From VRUE01 sp963728365 (lineage in GTDB: Bacteria; Actinomycetota; Thermoleophilia; Solirubrobacterales; 70-9): a stretch of DNA of 64,000 bases. Below, piece after piece: positions 18,158 through 26,166 of the stretch (positions within the stretch are counted from its first letter, which is position 1; every line of letters starts with the position of its first letter). The position numbers and the translations under genes were made by a program. Below the pieces are notes generated by a model. That model was not told the origin of the DNA and ran no database searches. It worked only from the letters and a program-made list of their open reading frames with translations. Where the stretch lies: NCBI GenBank assembly GCA_963728365.1, contig CAVSJI010000001.1:248001-312000 (forward strand), read 5' to 3'.

Positions 18158-18883
18158 ATGGCCGGGACGACGGTTAAGACCGAGGCGGTGGTGCTGCGCA
18201 GCATCCGCTACGGCGAGGCCGATCGCATCCTGCACCTCTACTCGCGCACCCGCGGGCGAATCGGTTCGATCGCCAAGGGGGTGCGCAAGCCGAAGTCGCG
18301 CTTCGGCGGGCGACTTGAGCCCTTCTTCCGCCTCGACCTGGTCCTGCACGAAGGGCGGGGGGAGCTGCTCACGGTGACCAGCGCCGCCACCGTCGACGGG
18401 TACCCACGCCTGCGCGCCTCCGGGCCGGCGCTGGGCGCCGGGGCCCGCGCCTGCGACGCGGTGCTGCGTCTGCTCGATTCAGCCGAGCCCAACCCGCCCG
18501 CCTACAACCTGCTCTGCCGCTACCTGGGGCTGCTCGACGGCCCGAGCGCCGAGCGTGCCGCCGAACCGGCGACTGCCGTCGCCTTCCGGCTGAAGCTGGC
18601 GCTGGCGGCGGGCTTCTCCCCGGAGCTGGCATCCTGCGCCCAGTGCGGCGAGGCCGAGCACCTGAGCGGCTTTTCCGGCGCCGCCGGGGGGGTCGTCTGC
18701 GCCGCCTGCGAAGCGGGCGCTTTCCCGCTCTCCGAGGAGGCGCACCGCTTCATGGTCGAGGCGATCGGCTGCCCGCTGGCCGAGGCGCCCACGGCCGAGC
18801 GGGGTGCGTTGGCGCAGGCCGAGCGGGCGGTGGGCGAGACACTGGAGCACCATGCGCACGTACAGCTTCGCGCGGTGGCGTGA
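18158..18883 (+). CDS. recO: DNA repair protein RecO
   Basis: RecO helps load RecA on single-stranded DNA in the RecFOR pathway. The 241-residue protein has the OB-fold start KTEAVVLRSIRYGEADRIL, then GRIGSIAKGVRKPKSRFGG and FRLDLVLHEGRGEL. A C-terminal zinc site has CAQC near 163-166 and CAAC near 180-183. Length fits actinobacterial RecO. The TGA at 18881-18883 is the first part of palindromic element B, so the end of this mRNA is expected to fold strongly. Confidence 0.9.
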   Translation: MAGTTVKTEAVVLRSIRYGEADRILHLYSRTRGRIGSIAKGVRKPKSRFGGRLEPFFRLDLVLHEGRGELLTVTSAATVDGYPRLRASGPALGAGARACDAVLRLLDSAEPNPPAYNLLCRYLGLLDGPSAERAAEPATAVAFRLKLALAAGFSPELASCAQCGEAEHLSGFSGAAGGVVCAACEAGAFPLSEEAHRFMVEAIGCPLAEAPTAERGALAQAERAVGETLEHHAHVQLRAVA

Positions 18884-19000
18884 GGGCCGACCCGGGCAGG
18901 GGTTTCGCTTAACTTTTTCGGTGAGGCGCAGTCGGGCTGGCGCCTCCCCGGCTCACGACGAAAAAGTACAAGACGCTCCACCCCTGCGCGGGTCGGCCCT
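18883..19000. repeat. Long palindromic element between recO and dgt (copy B)
   Basis: Outer arms 18883-18903 and 18980-19000 pair over 21 positions with one mismatch (18895/18988). The inner core CGCTTAACTTTTTCG (18906-18920) and CGAAAAAGTACAAGACGCTCC (18959-18979) is nearly identical to copy A at pyrG. The apex here is GTGAG/CTCAC. The left arm begins at the last base of the recO stop, and the element ends 12 bases before the dgt GTG. Confidence 0.75.
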
Positions 19001-19012
19001 TAGGATCGACCA

Positions 19013-20026
19013 GTGGACGCAACAGCGACATTCGAGGATCGGACTGCCTCTTGGGAGGAGAGCTTTCTTGATGAGCGGGCGACGCGGTCGTATCCGGCGC
19101 GGCGGGTGGTTGAGGAGGCGGACAGCCCTCTGCGGACGCCGTTCCAGCGGGACCGGGACCGGATCGTCCACAGCAAGGCGTTCCGGCGGCTGAAGCACAA
19201 GACGCAGGTCTTCGTCGCGCCCGAGGGCGACCACTACCGGACGCGGCTCACGCACACGCTGGAGGCTTGCGGGATCGCCCGCACCGTTGCCCGGGCGCTG
19301 GCGCTGAACGAGGACCTGACCGAGGCGATCGGGCTGGGCCACGATCTCGGCCACCCGCCCTTCGGCCACGCCGGCGAGGAGGCGCTCGACGTGGAGCTGC
19401 GCGAGCGCTGCGGCGCCCGCTTCAAGCACAACGAGCACTCGCTGCGGGTGGTTGAGGTGCTGGAGCGCGACGGGCGCGGGCTCAACCTGACCGAGCAGGT
19501 TCGCGACGGCATCCTCAATCACACCGGATCGCGCAAGCCCGCGACGCTGGAGGGGCGGATCGTCAAGCTGGTCGACCGCGTCGCCTACATCAACCACGAC
19601 ATCGACGACGCGTTGCGGGCAGGGGTGCTGGGGGCCGGAGATCTGCCGTCCGCCGAGATCGAGCTGCTCGGTGAGAGCGGCTCGGCACGGATCGACACGC
19701 TGGTGCTCGACATCGTCGAGAGCTCGCGGGCGGCTGGCGACATCGTCCAGAGCGAAGAGATCGGCGGGGCGATGCTGCGCCTGCGCAAGTTCATGTTCGA
19801 TCGGGTGTACCTCGGGCCTCGGGCGAGCGAAGAGCACGAGCGGGTGCGACGGGTGATGACAGCGCTATTCGACCACTACATGGAGCACCCCGAGGAGGCG
19901 CCGGAGCTCGAGCCCGGCGCGAGCGAGTGTCAGCGCATCGCCGACTACCTGGCGGGGATGACCGACCGCTACTGCATCTCGAAGTTCGCCGAGCTCTCGA
20001 TCCCCAAGGGGGCGCTGTGGCGCTGA
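19013..20026 (+). CDS. dgt: Deoxyguanosinetriphosphate triphosphohydrolase-like protein
   Basis: HD-domain dNTPase that cleaves dNTPs to nucleoside and tripolyphosphate. The 337-residue protein shows FQRDRDRIVHSKAFRRL near 45-60, THT with H81, GHDLGHPPFGHAGE at 109-122 (metal-binding H110 and D111 and H114) and IVKLVDRVAYINHDIDDA later. Order dgt-dnaG is common in actinobacteria. Start GTG 19013. The dnaG GTG starts 10 bases before its end, so the two are coupled. Confidence 0.9.
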   Translation: MDATATFEDRTASWEESFLDERATRSYPARRVVEEADSPLRTPFQRDRDRIVHSKAFRRLKHKTQVFVAPEGDHYRTRLTHTLEACGIARTVARALALNEDLTEAIGLGHDLGHPPFGHAGEEALDVELRERCGARFKHNEHSLRVVEVLERDGRGLNLTEQVRDGILNHTGSRKPATLEGRIVKLVDRVAYINHDIDDALRAGVLGAGDLPSAEIELLGESGSARIDTLVLDIVESSRAAGDIVQSEEIGGAMLRLRKFMFDRVYLGPRASEEHERVRRVMTALFDHYMEHPEEAPELEPGASECQRIADYLAGMTDRYCISKFAELSIPKGALWR

Positions 20027-21795
20027 TCTCCCCCGAGAGCCTCGAGCGGGTCAAGCAGGCGGCGGACATCGTCGAGGTGATCTCCGCGCACACCGATCTG
20101 CGCCGCCAGGGCTCGCGCTGGGTCGGGCTCTGCCCGTTCCACGAGGAGCGCACGCCCTCCTTCTCGGTCGACGCCCAGGAAAAGCTCTACCACTGCTTCG
20201 GCTGCGGAGTGGGCGGCGACACGATCAAGTTCATCGAGGAGAAGGAGGGGCTGGGCTTTGCCGAGGCGGTCGAGCTGCTCGCCGACCGCTACGGGGTTGA
20301 GCTGGAGCGCGAACGGGAGGACCCGCGGACGGAGGCACGCCGCCAGCAGCGGCGCCGGCTCGGCGACCTGCTCGACCGGGTGGCCGCCTTCTACGCCGCC
20401 TATCTCTGGGACTCCGAGGAGGCTGCGAAGGCGCGCGAGTACCTGGCCGGGCGCGGCCTCTCCGAGGAGACCCTGCGCGCCTTCGGCGTCGGCTTCGCGC
20501 CCAGTGCCTGGGACACGGTGCTGATCCGCGGCCAGCGGGCCGGCTTCAGCGTCGATGAGCTGCGCGGGGTCGGGCTGGCGCAGAAGGGGCGGGGGGGCGG
20601 CGAGTACGACCGCTTCCGCTCGCGGATCATGTTCCCGATCCGCGACCGCCGCGGGCGCACGCTCGGCTTCGGCGGGCGGGCGATGCGCTCCGACCAGGGC
20701 GCCAAGTACGTCAACACGGCGGAGACCGACTTCTTCCACAAGAGCCAGATGCTCTATGGGATCGACCTGGCGAAGGCGGCGATCGCCAAGACCGGCCGGG
20801 CGGTGGTGGTCGAGGGCTACACCGACGTTCTCGCCCTGCATCAGGCGGGGGTCGAGGAGGCGGTGGGCGTGATGGGAACGGCGATCACCGACGAGCAGGT
20901 GGCCTCGCTCTCGGGGATGATCGACGAGGTGGTGCTGGCGCTCGACGCCGACGCGGCCGGCCAGGAGGCGATGCTGCGCGCCCAGCGGGTTGCCGCCGGG
21001 CGGCGTATGCGGTTGCGGGTGGCGGCGATGCCGGCCGGCGAGGACCCGGCCGAGATGATGGCAACCGAGGGAGGCGCCGAGCGCTTCCGGGCGCTGCTCG
21101 ATGGGGCGGTCGAGCTGGTCGCCTTCCAGGTTGGCCTGGTGCTGGAGCGCACCGACGTCTCCTCGCCGGCCGAGCGCGACCGGGCTCTGGCCGAGGTCGC
21201 GCCGGTGCTCGCCGGGCTGGGGGAGAGCGCCAGTCGCGACGACCTGGTGCGGCGCGTGGCCGAGCGACTTGACCTGGACCCCTCGATGGTCATGGGCCGC
21301 GTAGTGGCGTCCCAACCGCTGAGCGGCGGTCCGGCGGCAGGCCCGGGGGGAGATGATGCGCCGGCACCCGCTCCGCGCAGAACGGCAGAGCTGACCTCGC
21401 GCGAGCGGCGCGAGCGGGCCCTGCTGGCGATGTGCATCGCCCTCCCAGCCGAGGGGCGCGAGTACCTGGCGAGGCTCACGGAGGAGCACCTCTCGCCGCT
21501 CGGCGCCCGCGCCGCCGCCTGGCTGCGCGAGAACCACGAGGATCCCGCCTCAAACCTTCCCCAGGACGACGCCGAGCTCGCCGGCCTGATTGCCGAGCTG
21601 GTCATCGTCGCCCATGACGAGCCCGCCTCCCCAGAGGCGATGCAGCTCAACTACCTCCTACTCGAGCAGCGCCGCCTCGAGGCTGAGATCGCCGCCGCCG
21701 GTGAGCGAGACGACTACGAGCGCCGCGCCGCCCTCAGCCGCGACCGCGCCGCCCTCGTCGAGCGCATCGCCCGCACGGAGCGGGTGGGGGGCTAG
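20017..21795 (+). CDS. dnaG: DNA primase
   Basis: DnaG makes RNA primers for replication. The 592-residue protein has the CHC2 zinc finger (C39, H42, C60, C63), the catalytic core with FGGRAMRSDQGAKYVNT and the Toprim acidic residues in VVEGYTDVLAL (about 265) and LALDADAAGQE (about 308-312). A C-terminal DnaB-binding region follows. A longer in-frame ORF starts at 19927 inside dgt, but GTG 20017 gives the conserved N-terminus LISPESLERVKQ. In many actinobacteria rpoD follows; here an accessory islet does. Confidence 0.94.
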   Translation: MALISPESLERVKQAADIVEVISAHTDLRRQGSRWVGLCPFHEERTPSFSVDAQEKLYHCFGCGVGGDTIKFIEEKEGLGFAEAVELLADRYGVELEREREDPRTEARRQQRRRLGDLLDRVAAFYAAYLWDSEEAAKAREYLAGRGLSEETLRAFGVGFAPSAWDTVLIRGQRAGFSVDELRGVGLAQKGRGGGEYDRFRSRIMFPIRDRRGRTLGFGGRAMRSDQGAKYVNTAETDFFHKSQMLYGIDLAKAAIAKTGRAVVVEGYTDVLALHQAGVEEAVGVMGTAITDEQVASLSGMIDEVVLALDADAAGQEAMLRAQRVAAGRRMRLRVAAMPAGEDPAEMMATEGGAERFRALLDGAVELVAFQVGLVLERTDVSSPAERDRALAEVAPVLAGLGESASRDDLVRRVAERLDLDPSMVMGRVVASQPLSGGPAAGPGGDDAPAPAPRRTAELTSRERRERALLAMCIALPAEGREYLARLTEEHLSPLGARAAAWLRENHEDPASNLPQDDAELAGLIAELVIVAHDEPASPEAMQLNYLLLEQRRLEAEIAAAGERDDYERRAALSRDRAALVERIARTERVGG

Positions 21796-21858
21796 GGAGG
21801 TGAGCGGTGCCTCGTCACGAATAGTCGTTCGTCTCTATTTAGGACAGGAGGGTTAGAC

Positions 21859-23262
21859 GTGGGACTCGTTGATGCGGTGGAGCGGGATGAGTGGACTGCG
21901 GCTCGGCTGCTGCCGACTGCGGGAATTCGAAACCAGGTTGAGCAAGAGAGGCGGGCCGCCTCGGCCTTGCTCGCGGTGATGAGCGCCGTGCCCGACTTCT
22001 GCCACGGACTGCTCGCCGGGATGAAGGCGCCAAAGGGCAAGATCTCCACCTACACGGAGTTGCGCTTCAAGGACGGAGAGGAGAACTTGCACATCCCCGA
22101 TGGCGCTGTCGTCATCGAGCGCGGCAAGAAGCAGTGGAGTTGCCTGGTCGAGATTAAGACCGATGGTGTTGCCCTCGACGGGGAGCAGGCGTCGAGATAC
22201 CTGGACCTAGCCCGCGAGCACGGATTCGACGGGCTTCTGACGATCTCCAACCAGATTCGTGGAGATTCCAGGTCGCTTCCGTACAGAGTGCGGAAATCCA
22301 AACTTCGCGGCCTCACTGTGTTCCACCTCTCTTGGTGGCGCGTACTCACCGAGGCCATCGTTCAGCACCGCTTCCGCGGGATCAGCGATCCCGATCAAGC
22401 GTGGATCCTCGGCGAGTTGATCCGCTACCTTGACGACGAGAAGTCGGGCGCCAGTGGTTTCGACGGAATGGGGAGCGAGTGGGTTCGGGTCCGCGAAAGC
22501 GCCCGCAACGGGACGCTGCGAGCGTCCGATCCGGAGACGTCCGTGATCGCCGGTCGCTGGGAGCAGTTCGTCGAGTACCTCTGCCTGCACCTGAGTCAGG
22601 AACTGGGGGTGGATGTGAAGCACCTGCGTCCGCGCGGCAAGAACCCAGAGGAGCAGGTTGAAGCCGGCGCCCACCGGCTGGCCAAGGACGGCGTCTTCGG
22701 CTGCTCCCTGGAAGTGCCTAACGCGGTCGGTGCGATCGGAATCAAAGCGAATCTGCGATCTCGTCTTGTGACCACGTCGGTCGAGGTGCCAGCGCCAAAG
22801 GAAGGACGGCCGAAGACGCGGATCAAATGGCTGCTCCGCCAGCTCGCCGACGCGCCCGACGACGTGCGCGTAGATGTGCGCTTCGCCAGGGTTCGGGCGA
22901 CGAGGTCCGAGCTTCTCAGGGATTGCCGCCAAAAGCCTGAGAGGCTGCTGATGGCGGACGATCCAAAACGCGAGCCACGCACATTCGTCGTCGCGATTTC
23001 AAAGCCGATGGGGAAGAAGGACGGGCGCAAGAGAGGCTCGTTCGTGGCCGAGACCAGGGGCCAGGTGACCGACTTCTACGGCGAACTGGTGCAGGGACTG
23101 GTTCCGCCTCGCACGAAGGCGCCAAAGATCCGCGAGGAGGACGGTCCGGAGCCCGAGGCTGCGGCGGCGGTTGACTCGGAAAAGACCGAGAGCGCTGTTC
23201 GCCGCGAGTACGACACGAGCTTCCAGCGCCTTGCTGAAATGGCGCCCTTCGCTGCGGACTAG
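21859..23262 (+). CDS. Uncharacterised protein with PD-(D/E)XK nuclease-like core
   Basis: A 467-residue soluble protein. The N-terminal part carries a D81-(16)-E98-x-K100 pattern (IPDGAVVIERGKKQWSCLVEIK) preceded by E67. Each element sits in a predicted strand, as in the PD-(D/E)XK nuclease fold. ASRYLDLAREHGFDGLLTISNQI follows, like the helix-strand after the ExK of restriction-type nucleases. The rest (WEQFVEYLCLHLSQELGVDVKHL and a lysine-rich C-terminus) is unfamiliar. It lies between dnaG and an HNH protein, a non-conserved islet, so a defence or mobile-element role is possible but unproven. Start is GTG 21859 (AGGAGGG upstream). Confidence 0.6.
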   Translation: MGLVDAVERDEWTAARLLPTAGIRNQVEQERRAASALLAVMSAVPDFCHGLLAGMKAPKGKISTYTELRFKDGEENLHIPDGAVVIERGKKQWSCLVEIKTDGVALDGEQASRYLDLAREHGFDGLLTISNQIRGDSRSLPYRVRKSKLRGLTVFHLSWWRVLTEAIVQHRFRGISDPDQAWILGELIRYLDDEKSGASGFDGMGSEWVRVRESARNGTLRASDPETSVIAGRWEQFVEYLCLHLSQELGVDVKHLRPRGKNPEEQVEAGAHRLAKDGVFGCSLEVPNAVGAIGIKANLRSRLVTTSVEVPAPKEGRPKTRIKWLLRQLADAPDDVRVDVRFARVRATRSELLRDCRQKPERLLMADDPKREPRTFVVAISKPMGKKDGRKRGSFVAETRGQVTDFYGELVQGLVPPRTKAPKIREEDGPEPEAAAAVDSEKTESAVRREYDTSFQRLAEMAPFAAD

Positions 23263-23311
23263 CGATCAGATGTGCGGTGTGTTGTCCGAGGCGACCATCA
23301 CTATGTGATCG

Positions 23312-24058
23312 GTGGACAGGGCAGCTTTGAAAAGGTGTTTGGCCGAAGGGAAATCGCTCGAAACGATTGCAGGCGAGCTGGGCAAGCACCCGAGCACAAT
23401 TGGTTACTGGGTGAAAAAGCACGGCCTGCATGCCTGCAATGTTGAGCGCCATGCTGCAAAGGGGGCACTCGACCTGGTGGAGCTCGAAGTTCTCGTTGAT
23501 GAGGGTCTGACCCTGAGACAGATAGCTGATCGACTCGACAGAAGCGTTTCGGCCGTGCGCCACTGGATGCACAGGTATGGGCTGCAATCCTCGGGTAGGC
23601 GTCGCCCGGCTCCCGACGGCGAACCCAAGCGGGCGACGATGCGATGTCGGCGACACGGGGAGACTGAGTTCGTGCTTGAGGGACGCGGCTACTACCGCTG
23701 CGTGCGATGTCGATCTGATGCTGTGTCGAAGCGCCGACGCGCCGTCAAGCGCAAACTCGTTGAGGAAGCAGGTGGCCGGTGCGTAGTCTGTGGCTATTCG
23801 CGGTGCCAGCAGGCTCTGCAGTTCCATCACATCGATCCCGCGGAGAAGCGGTTCCATCTCGGACATCAAGGGCAATCGCGTTCGCTTGCACGGTCAAGAG
23901 AGGAGGCGCGCAAGTGCGTCCTGCTTTGTGCCAATTGCCATGCGGAGGTTGAGGCCGGAGCGACTTCTCTCCCGGATGGCTTGGCACTACAAGGAAAGGC
24001 GTGTGAAAACTCCGGGGGTGGGGCTCGAACCCACACGCCCTTTCGGGCACCAGATTAA
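23312..24058 (+). CDS. Double HTH protein with C-terminal HNH endonuclease domain
   Basis: A 248-residue protein with four parts. Two helix-turn-helix repeats come first: KSLETIAGELGKHPSTIGYWVKK at about 14-36, and LTLRQIADRLDRSVSAVRHWMHR at about 67-89. A zinc-ribbon-like part (C112, H115, C130, C133) follows. Last is an HNH domain with C157, C160, FHHIDP (H172, H173) and LLCANCH (C206, C209, H210). The layout resembles phage and mobile-element HNH nucleases. The last 15 codons (GGGARTHTPFRAPD) run antisense into the tRNA-Asn, so the original C-terminus may have been shorter. GTG 23312 is a weak start. Confidence 0.72.
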   Translation: MDRAALKRCLAEGKSLETIAGELGKHPSTIGYWVKKHGLHACNVERHAAKGALDLVELEVLVDEGLTLRQIADRLDRSVSAVRHWMHRYGLQSSGRRRPAPDGEPKRATMRCRRHGETEFVLEGRGYYRCVRCRSDAVSKRRRAVKRKLVEEAGGRCVVCGYSRCQQALQFHHIDPAEKRFHLGHQGQSRSLARSREEARKCVLLCANCHAEVEAGATSLPDGLALQGKACENSGGGARTHTPFRAPD

Positions 24059-24093
24059 CAGTCTGGCACGGCTACCAATTTCGTCACCCCGGA
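24010..24093 (-). tRNA. tRNA-Asn (anticodon GTT) with a long, Leu-like variable arm
   Basis: On the minus strand TCCGGGG (24093-24087) pairs with CCCCGGA (24017-24011) and the discriminator is G. The anticodon loop CTGTTAA gives GTT (24059-24057), so the acceptor U1:A72, G73 and anticodon are those of tRNA-Asn. The D stem is only 3 bp (ACG/CGT). The variable region is 15 bases (24049-24035) with a GCCC-GAAA-GGGC hairpin, as in tRNA-Leu, where normal tRNA-Asn has 5. The T arm is canonical and CCA is not encoded. Charging identity cannot be settled from sequence. Confidence 0.8.
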
Positions 24094-24098
24094 TCACC

Positions 24099-24120
24099 CC
24101 GGGCCAACTTTCAAGCCCGG
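24099..24120 (-). terminator. Short hairpin across the glycosyltransferase stop codon
   Basis: CCGGGC (24099-24104) and GCCCGG (24115-24120) pair over 6 bp, and the minus-strand TGA (24111-24113) lies in the loop. No T tract is present. It separates the glycosyltransferase gene from tRNA-Asn. Confidence 0.4.
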
Positions 24121-25388
24121 TATGGGGCACAAGATACCGACCTTGACCGAGCGAGTTGCTCGACCAGGCTCGCGGCGCGCTCGGCGCCGTCGTTCTCCTT
24201 GGCCCAGACAGCCAGCTCGCGGGCTCTCGCGGCGAAGCGCTGGTCTCCGAGCAGGCGCCGGGTGGCCCAGCGCAGGGGGGTCGGCCGGCAGAGGCGCCAG
24301 GGGACCGAAAGGCCGCAGCCGGCCCAGGAGACGCGCATCGCGGTCTCGCTCATGTCGCCGGTGATCGGGCAGATCAGGACCGGAGTGCCGGCGCCGAGGG
24401 CGCGGGCGACGGTGCCGTGGCCGCCGTGGGAGATGACCAGCGAGGCAGCCGGCATCAGCTGGCTGTAGCTGAGCCACTCGACGAGGATCGCGTTGGCGGG
24501 AACCTCGATCGGCGACTGCGGGATGACTTTGTTGACCGTGGCGACGACCCGCACGGGCTCGTCTGCGAGCGCCGCCAGCGCCGTGCGCACCAGGTGGTTG
24601 TTGGAGTCGTGCGCGGTGCTGGGTGCGACGAGGACCAGTGGCTCGTCTCCCGGCGGCAGCTCGATCTCCGGATGCGGCAGCTCGAAGGTCAGCGGGCCGC
24701 AGACCTGCACCGCGGCGGGCCAGCGCCGCGGGTACTCGAGCTGGGGGAAGGTCGCGACCAGGGCCAGGTCGGTGCTGATGCCGCCATGGAAGTGGTCGAT
24801 GGGCGGCAGGTCGAGGCGCTTCCTCTGTTTGTTCAGGTCGCGACGGCCTTGCTCCAGGCCGATGTTCAGGGCCCGCTGACCCGTCCGCCAGACCGCCCGC
24901 CCAAGCGGCGTGCGGGGTCGCTGCAGGCCGATCGCGAAGAAAGGCAGGCCCGGCTCGACCACCGGGTAGATGTGCGGGATCAGAGTGGCCAGCGGCACGC
25001 CTACCCGCTCGGCGGCAAGCGATGGAGCCAGGGTGAGGATGTCGCTGACGATCGCGTGCGGCCGCATCTCTTCGAGCAGTGGCAACAAAGCCCGCGCGGC
25101 CTCGGCGGCGTGGGTGCCGTCGGCCGAGTCCGGGTCCGGCGGTGGGAACATCTGGTATTCCTCGGCTGCCGCGAAGCCAAGGCCGGCGCCCTCGATCGCC
25201 TCGCGCCGCTCCTCCCAGGTCTCGATCGTGACCTCGTGCCCGCGCCCGCGCAGCGCCCGCCCCAGGGCGATCGCCGGGAAGACGTGGCCTGGGTCGCCGA
25301 AGGCCGCGACCAGGAAACGGAGGGACTCGCCTCCGTCAGGGCGTGTCGAGTCCCTCGCCGGGTCTCGTGAAGACAATCTCGGGCACAT
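24111..25388 (-). CDS. GT1 family glycosyltransferase (UGT/MGT-like)
   Basis: A 425-residue cytoplasmic glycosyltransferase of GT-B fold. The N-terminal LRFLVAAFGDPGHVFPAIAL is the acceptor-domain start of macrolide and flavonoid-type glycosyltransferases. The C-terminal VEWLSYSQLMPAASLVISHG followed by GHGTVARALGAGTPVLICP is the sugar-nucleotide-binding motif. Natural acceptor unknown; lipids, polyketides or small aromatics are possible. The ATG at 25388 overlaps the SDR gene upstream by 53 bases, with no nearer start, so the two genes are probably translated together. Confidence 0.82.
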   Translation of the reverse strand: MCPRLSSRDPARDSTRPDGGESLRFLVAAFGDPGHVFPAIALGRALRGRGHEVTIETWEERREAIEGAGLGFAAAEEYQMFPPPDPDSADGTHAAEAARALLPLLEEMRPHAIVSDILTLAPSLAAERVGVPLATLIPHIYPVVEPGLPFFAIGLQRPRTPLGRAVWRTGQRALNIGLEQGRRDLNKQRKRLDLPPIDHFHGGISTDLALVATFPQLEYPRRWPAAVQVCGPLTFELPHPEIELPPGDEPLVLVAPSTAHDSNNHLVRTALAALADEPVRVVATVNKVIPQSPIEVPANAILVEWLSYSQLMPAASLVISHGGHGTVARALGAGTPVLICPITGDMSETAMRVSWAGCGLSVPWRLCRPTPLRWATRRLLGDQRFAARARELAVWAKENDGAERAASLVEQLARSRSVSCAPYRA

Positions 25389-26067
25389 GGCAGTTGCGTG
25401 AAGTGCGCAGCAGGAAGCGGACCGCCTCGCCGAGGTCCTCGGGGCGGATCATCTCTTCACCGGGGACCTGGCCCTTCGCGAACTCGGTCATCGGCGTGTC
25501 GACGAAGCCCGGCGCCAGCGCCGTGCACTGGATCCCCCTTCCGCCTACCTCGCGGTGGGTCGACTGAGTGAAGTTGATCACCGCGGCCTTGGTCGCGGCG
25601 TAGATCGAAAGCCAAGCCTGTCCGCCCTTGCCGGCGATCGACGCGGTGTTGACGATCAGCGCCTTGCCATGCTCGGCACCCGCCTGCTTGAGCATCGGCA
25701 GGCCCTCGCGGGTGCCGATCACCAGCGCCCGCAGGTTGACCCCGAGCTGCATGTCGAGATGCTTGGTCTGGATCTCCTCCATCGGCGCCCCGATCCCCAC
25801 GCCGGCGTTGTTGACCAGCACGTCGAGCCGGCCGTAGGCGTCGCGGTGCCTGGCGAAGACGCCGACCACGTCCTCCTCCTCGGTCATGTTGGCGGCGACG
25901 CTCTGCACCTCGAGACCGTCCTCGCGCAGCCCCGCGGCCGCGCCTTCGAGCTTGTCGGGCCGTCGCGCGGCGACCGTCAACGCGTAACCCTCCTCGCCGA
26001 GCGTCCGGGCGATCGCCAGCCCGATCCCGCTCGACGCCCCGGTGATGAGTGCTGCTCGCTCCGCCAA
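25336..26067 (-). CDS. Short-chain dehydrogenase/reductase
   Basis: A 243-residue classical SDR using NAD(P)H. TGASSGIG at 9-16 binds the cofactor, NNAG is at 86-89, and the catalytic S143, Y156 and K160 are in NTASIAG and YAATK. The AARRPDKL segment after the second strand, with basic residues, favours NADPH. It is first in a two-gene operon with the glycosyltransferase. Substrate not predictable. Confidence 0.88.
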   Translation of the reverse strand: MAERAALITGASSGIGLAIARTLGEEGYALTVAARRPDKLEGAAAGLREDGLEVQSVAANMTEEEDVVGVFARHRDAYGRLDVLVNNAGVGIGAPMEEIQTKHLDMQLGVNLRALVIGTREGLPMLKQAGAEHGKALIVNTASIAGKGGQAWLSIYAATKAAVINFTQSTHREVGGRGIQCTALAPGFVDTPMTEFAKGQVPGEEMIRPEDLGEAVRFLLRTSRNCHVPEIVFTRPGEGLDTP

Positions 26068-26166
26068 CTCGCCCTCCTTCAGCTCAACTGGTTACGCGCG
26101 GACCCTACCTCGCCCACCACCGCGCCGCCCAAAGGGAGCCGCTGCGACCCGATTGCGCTCAATAAC

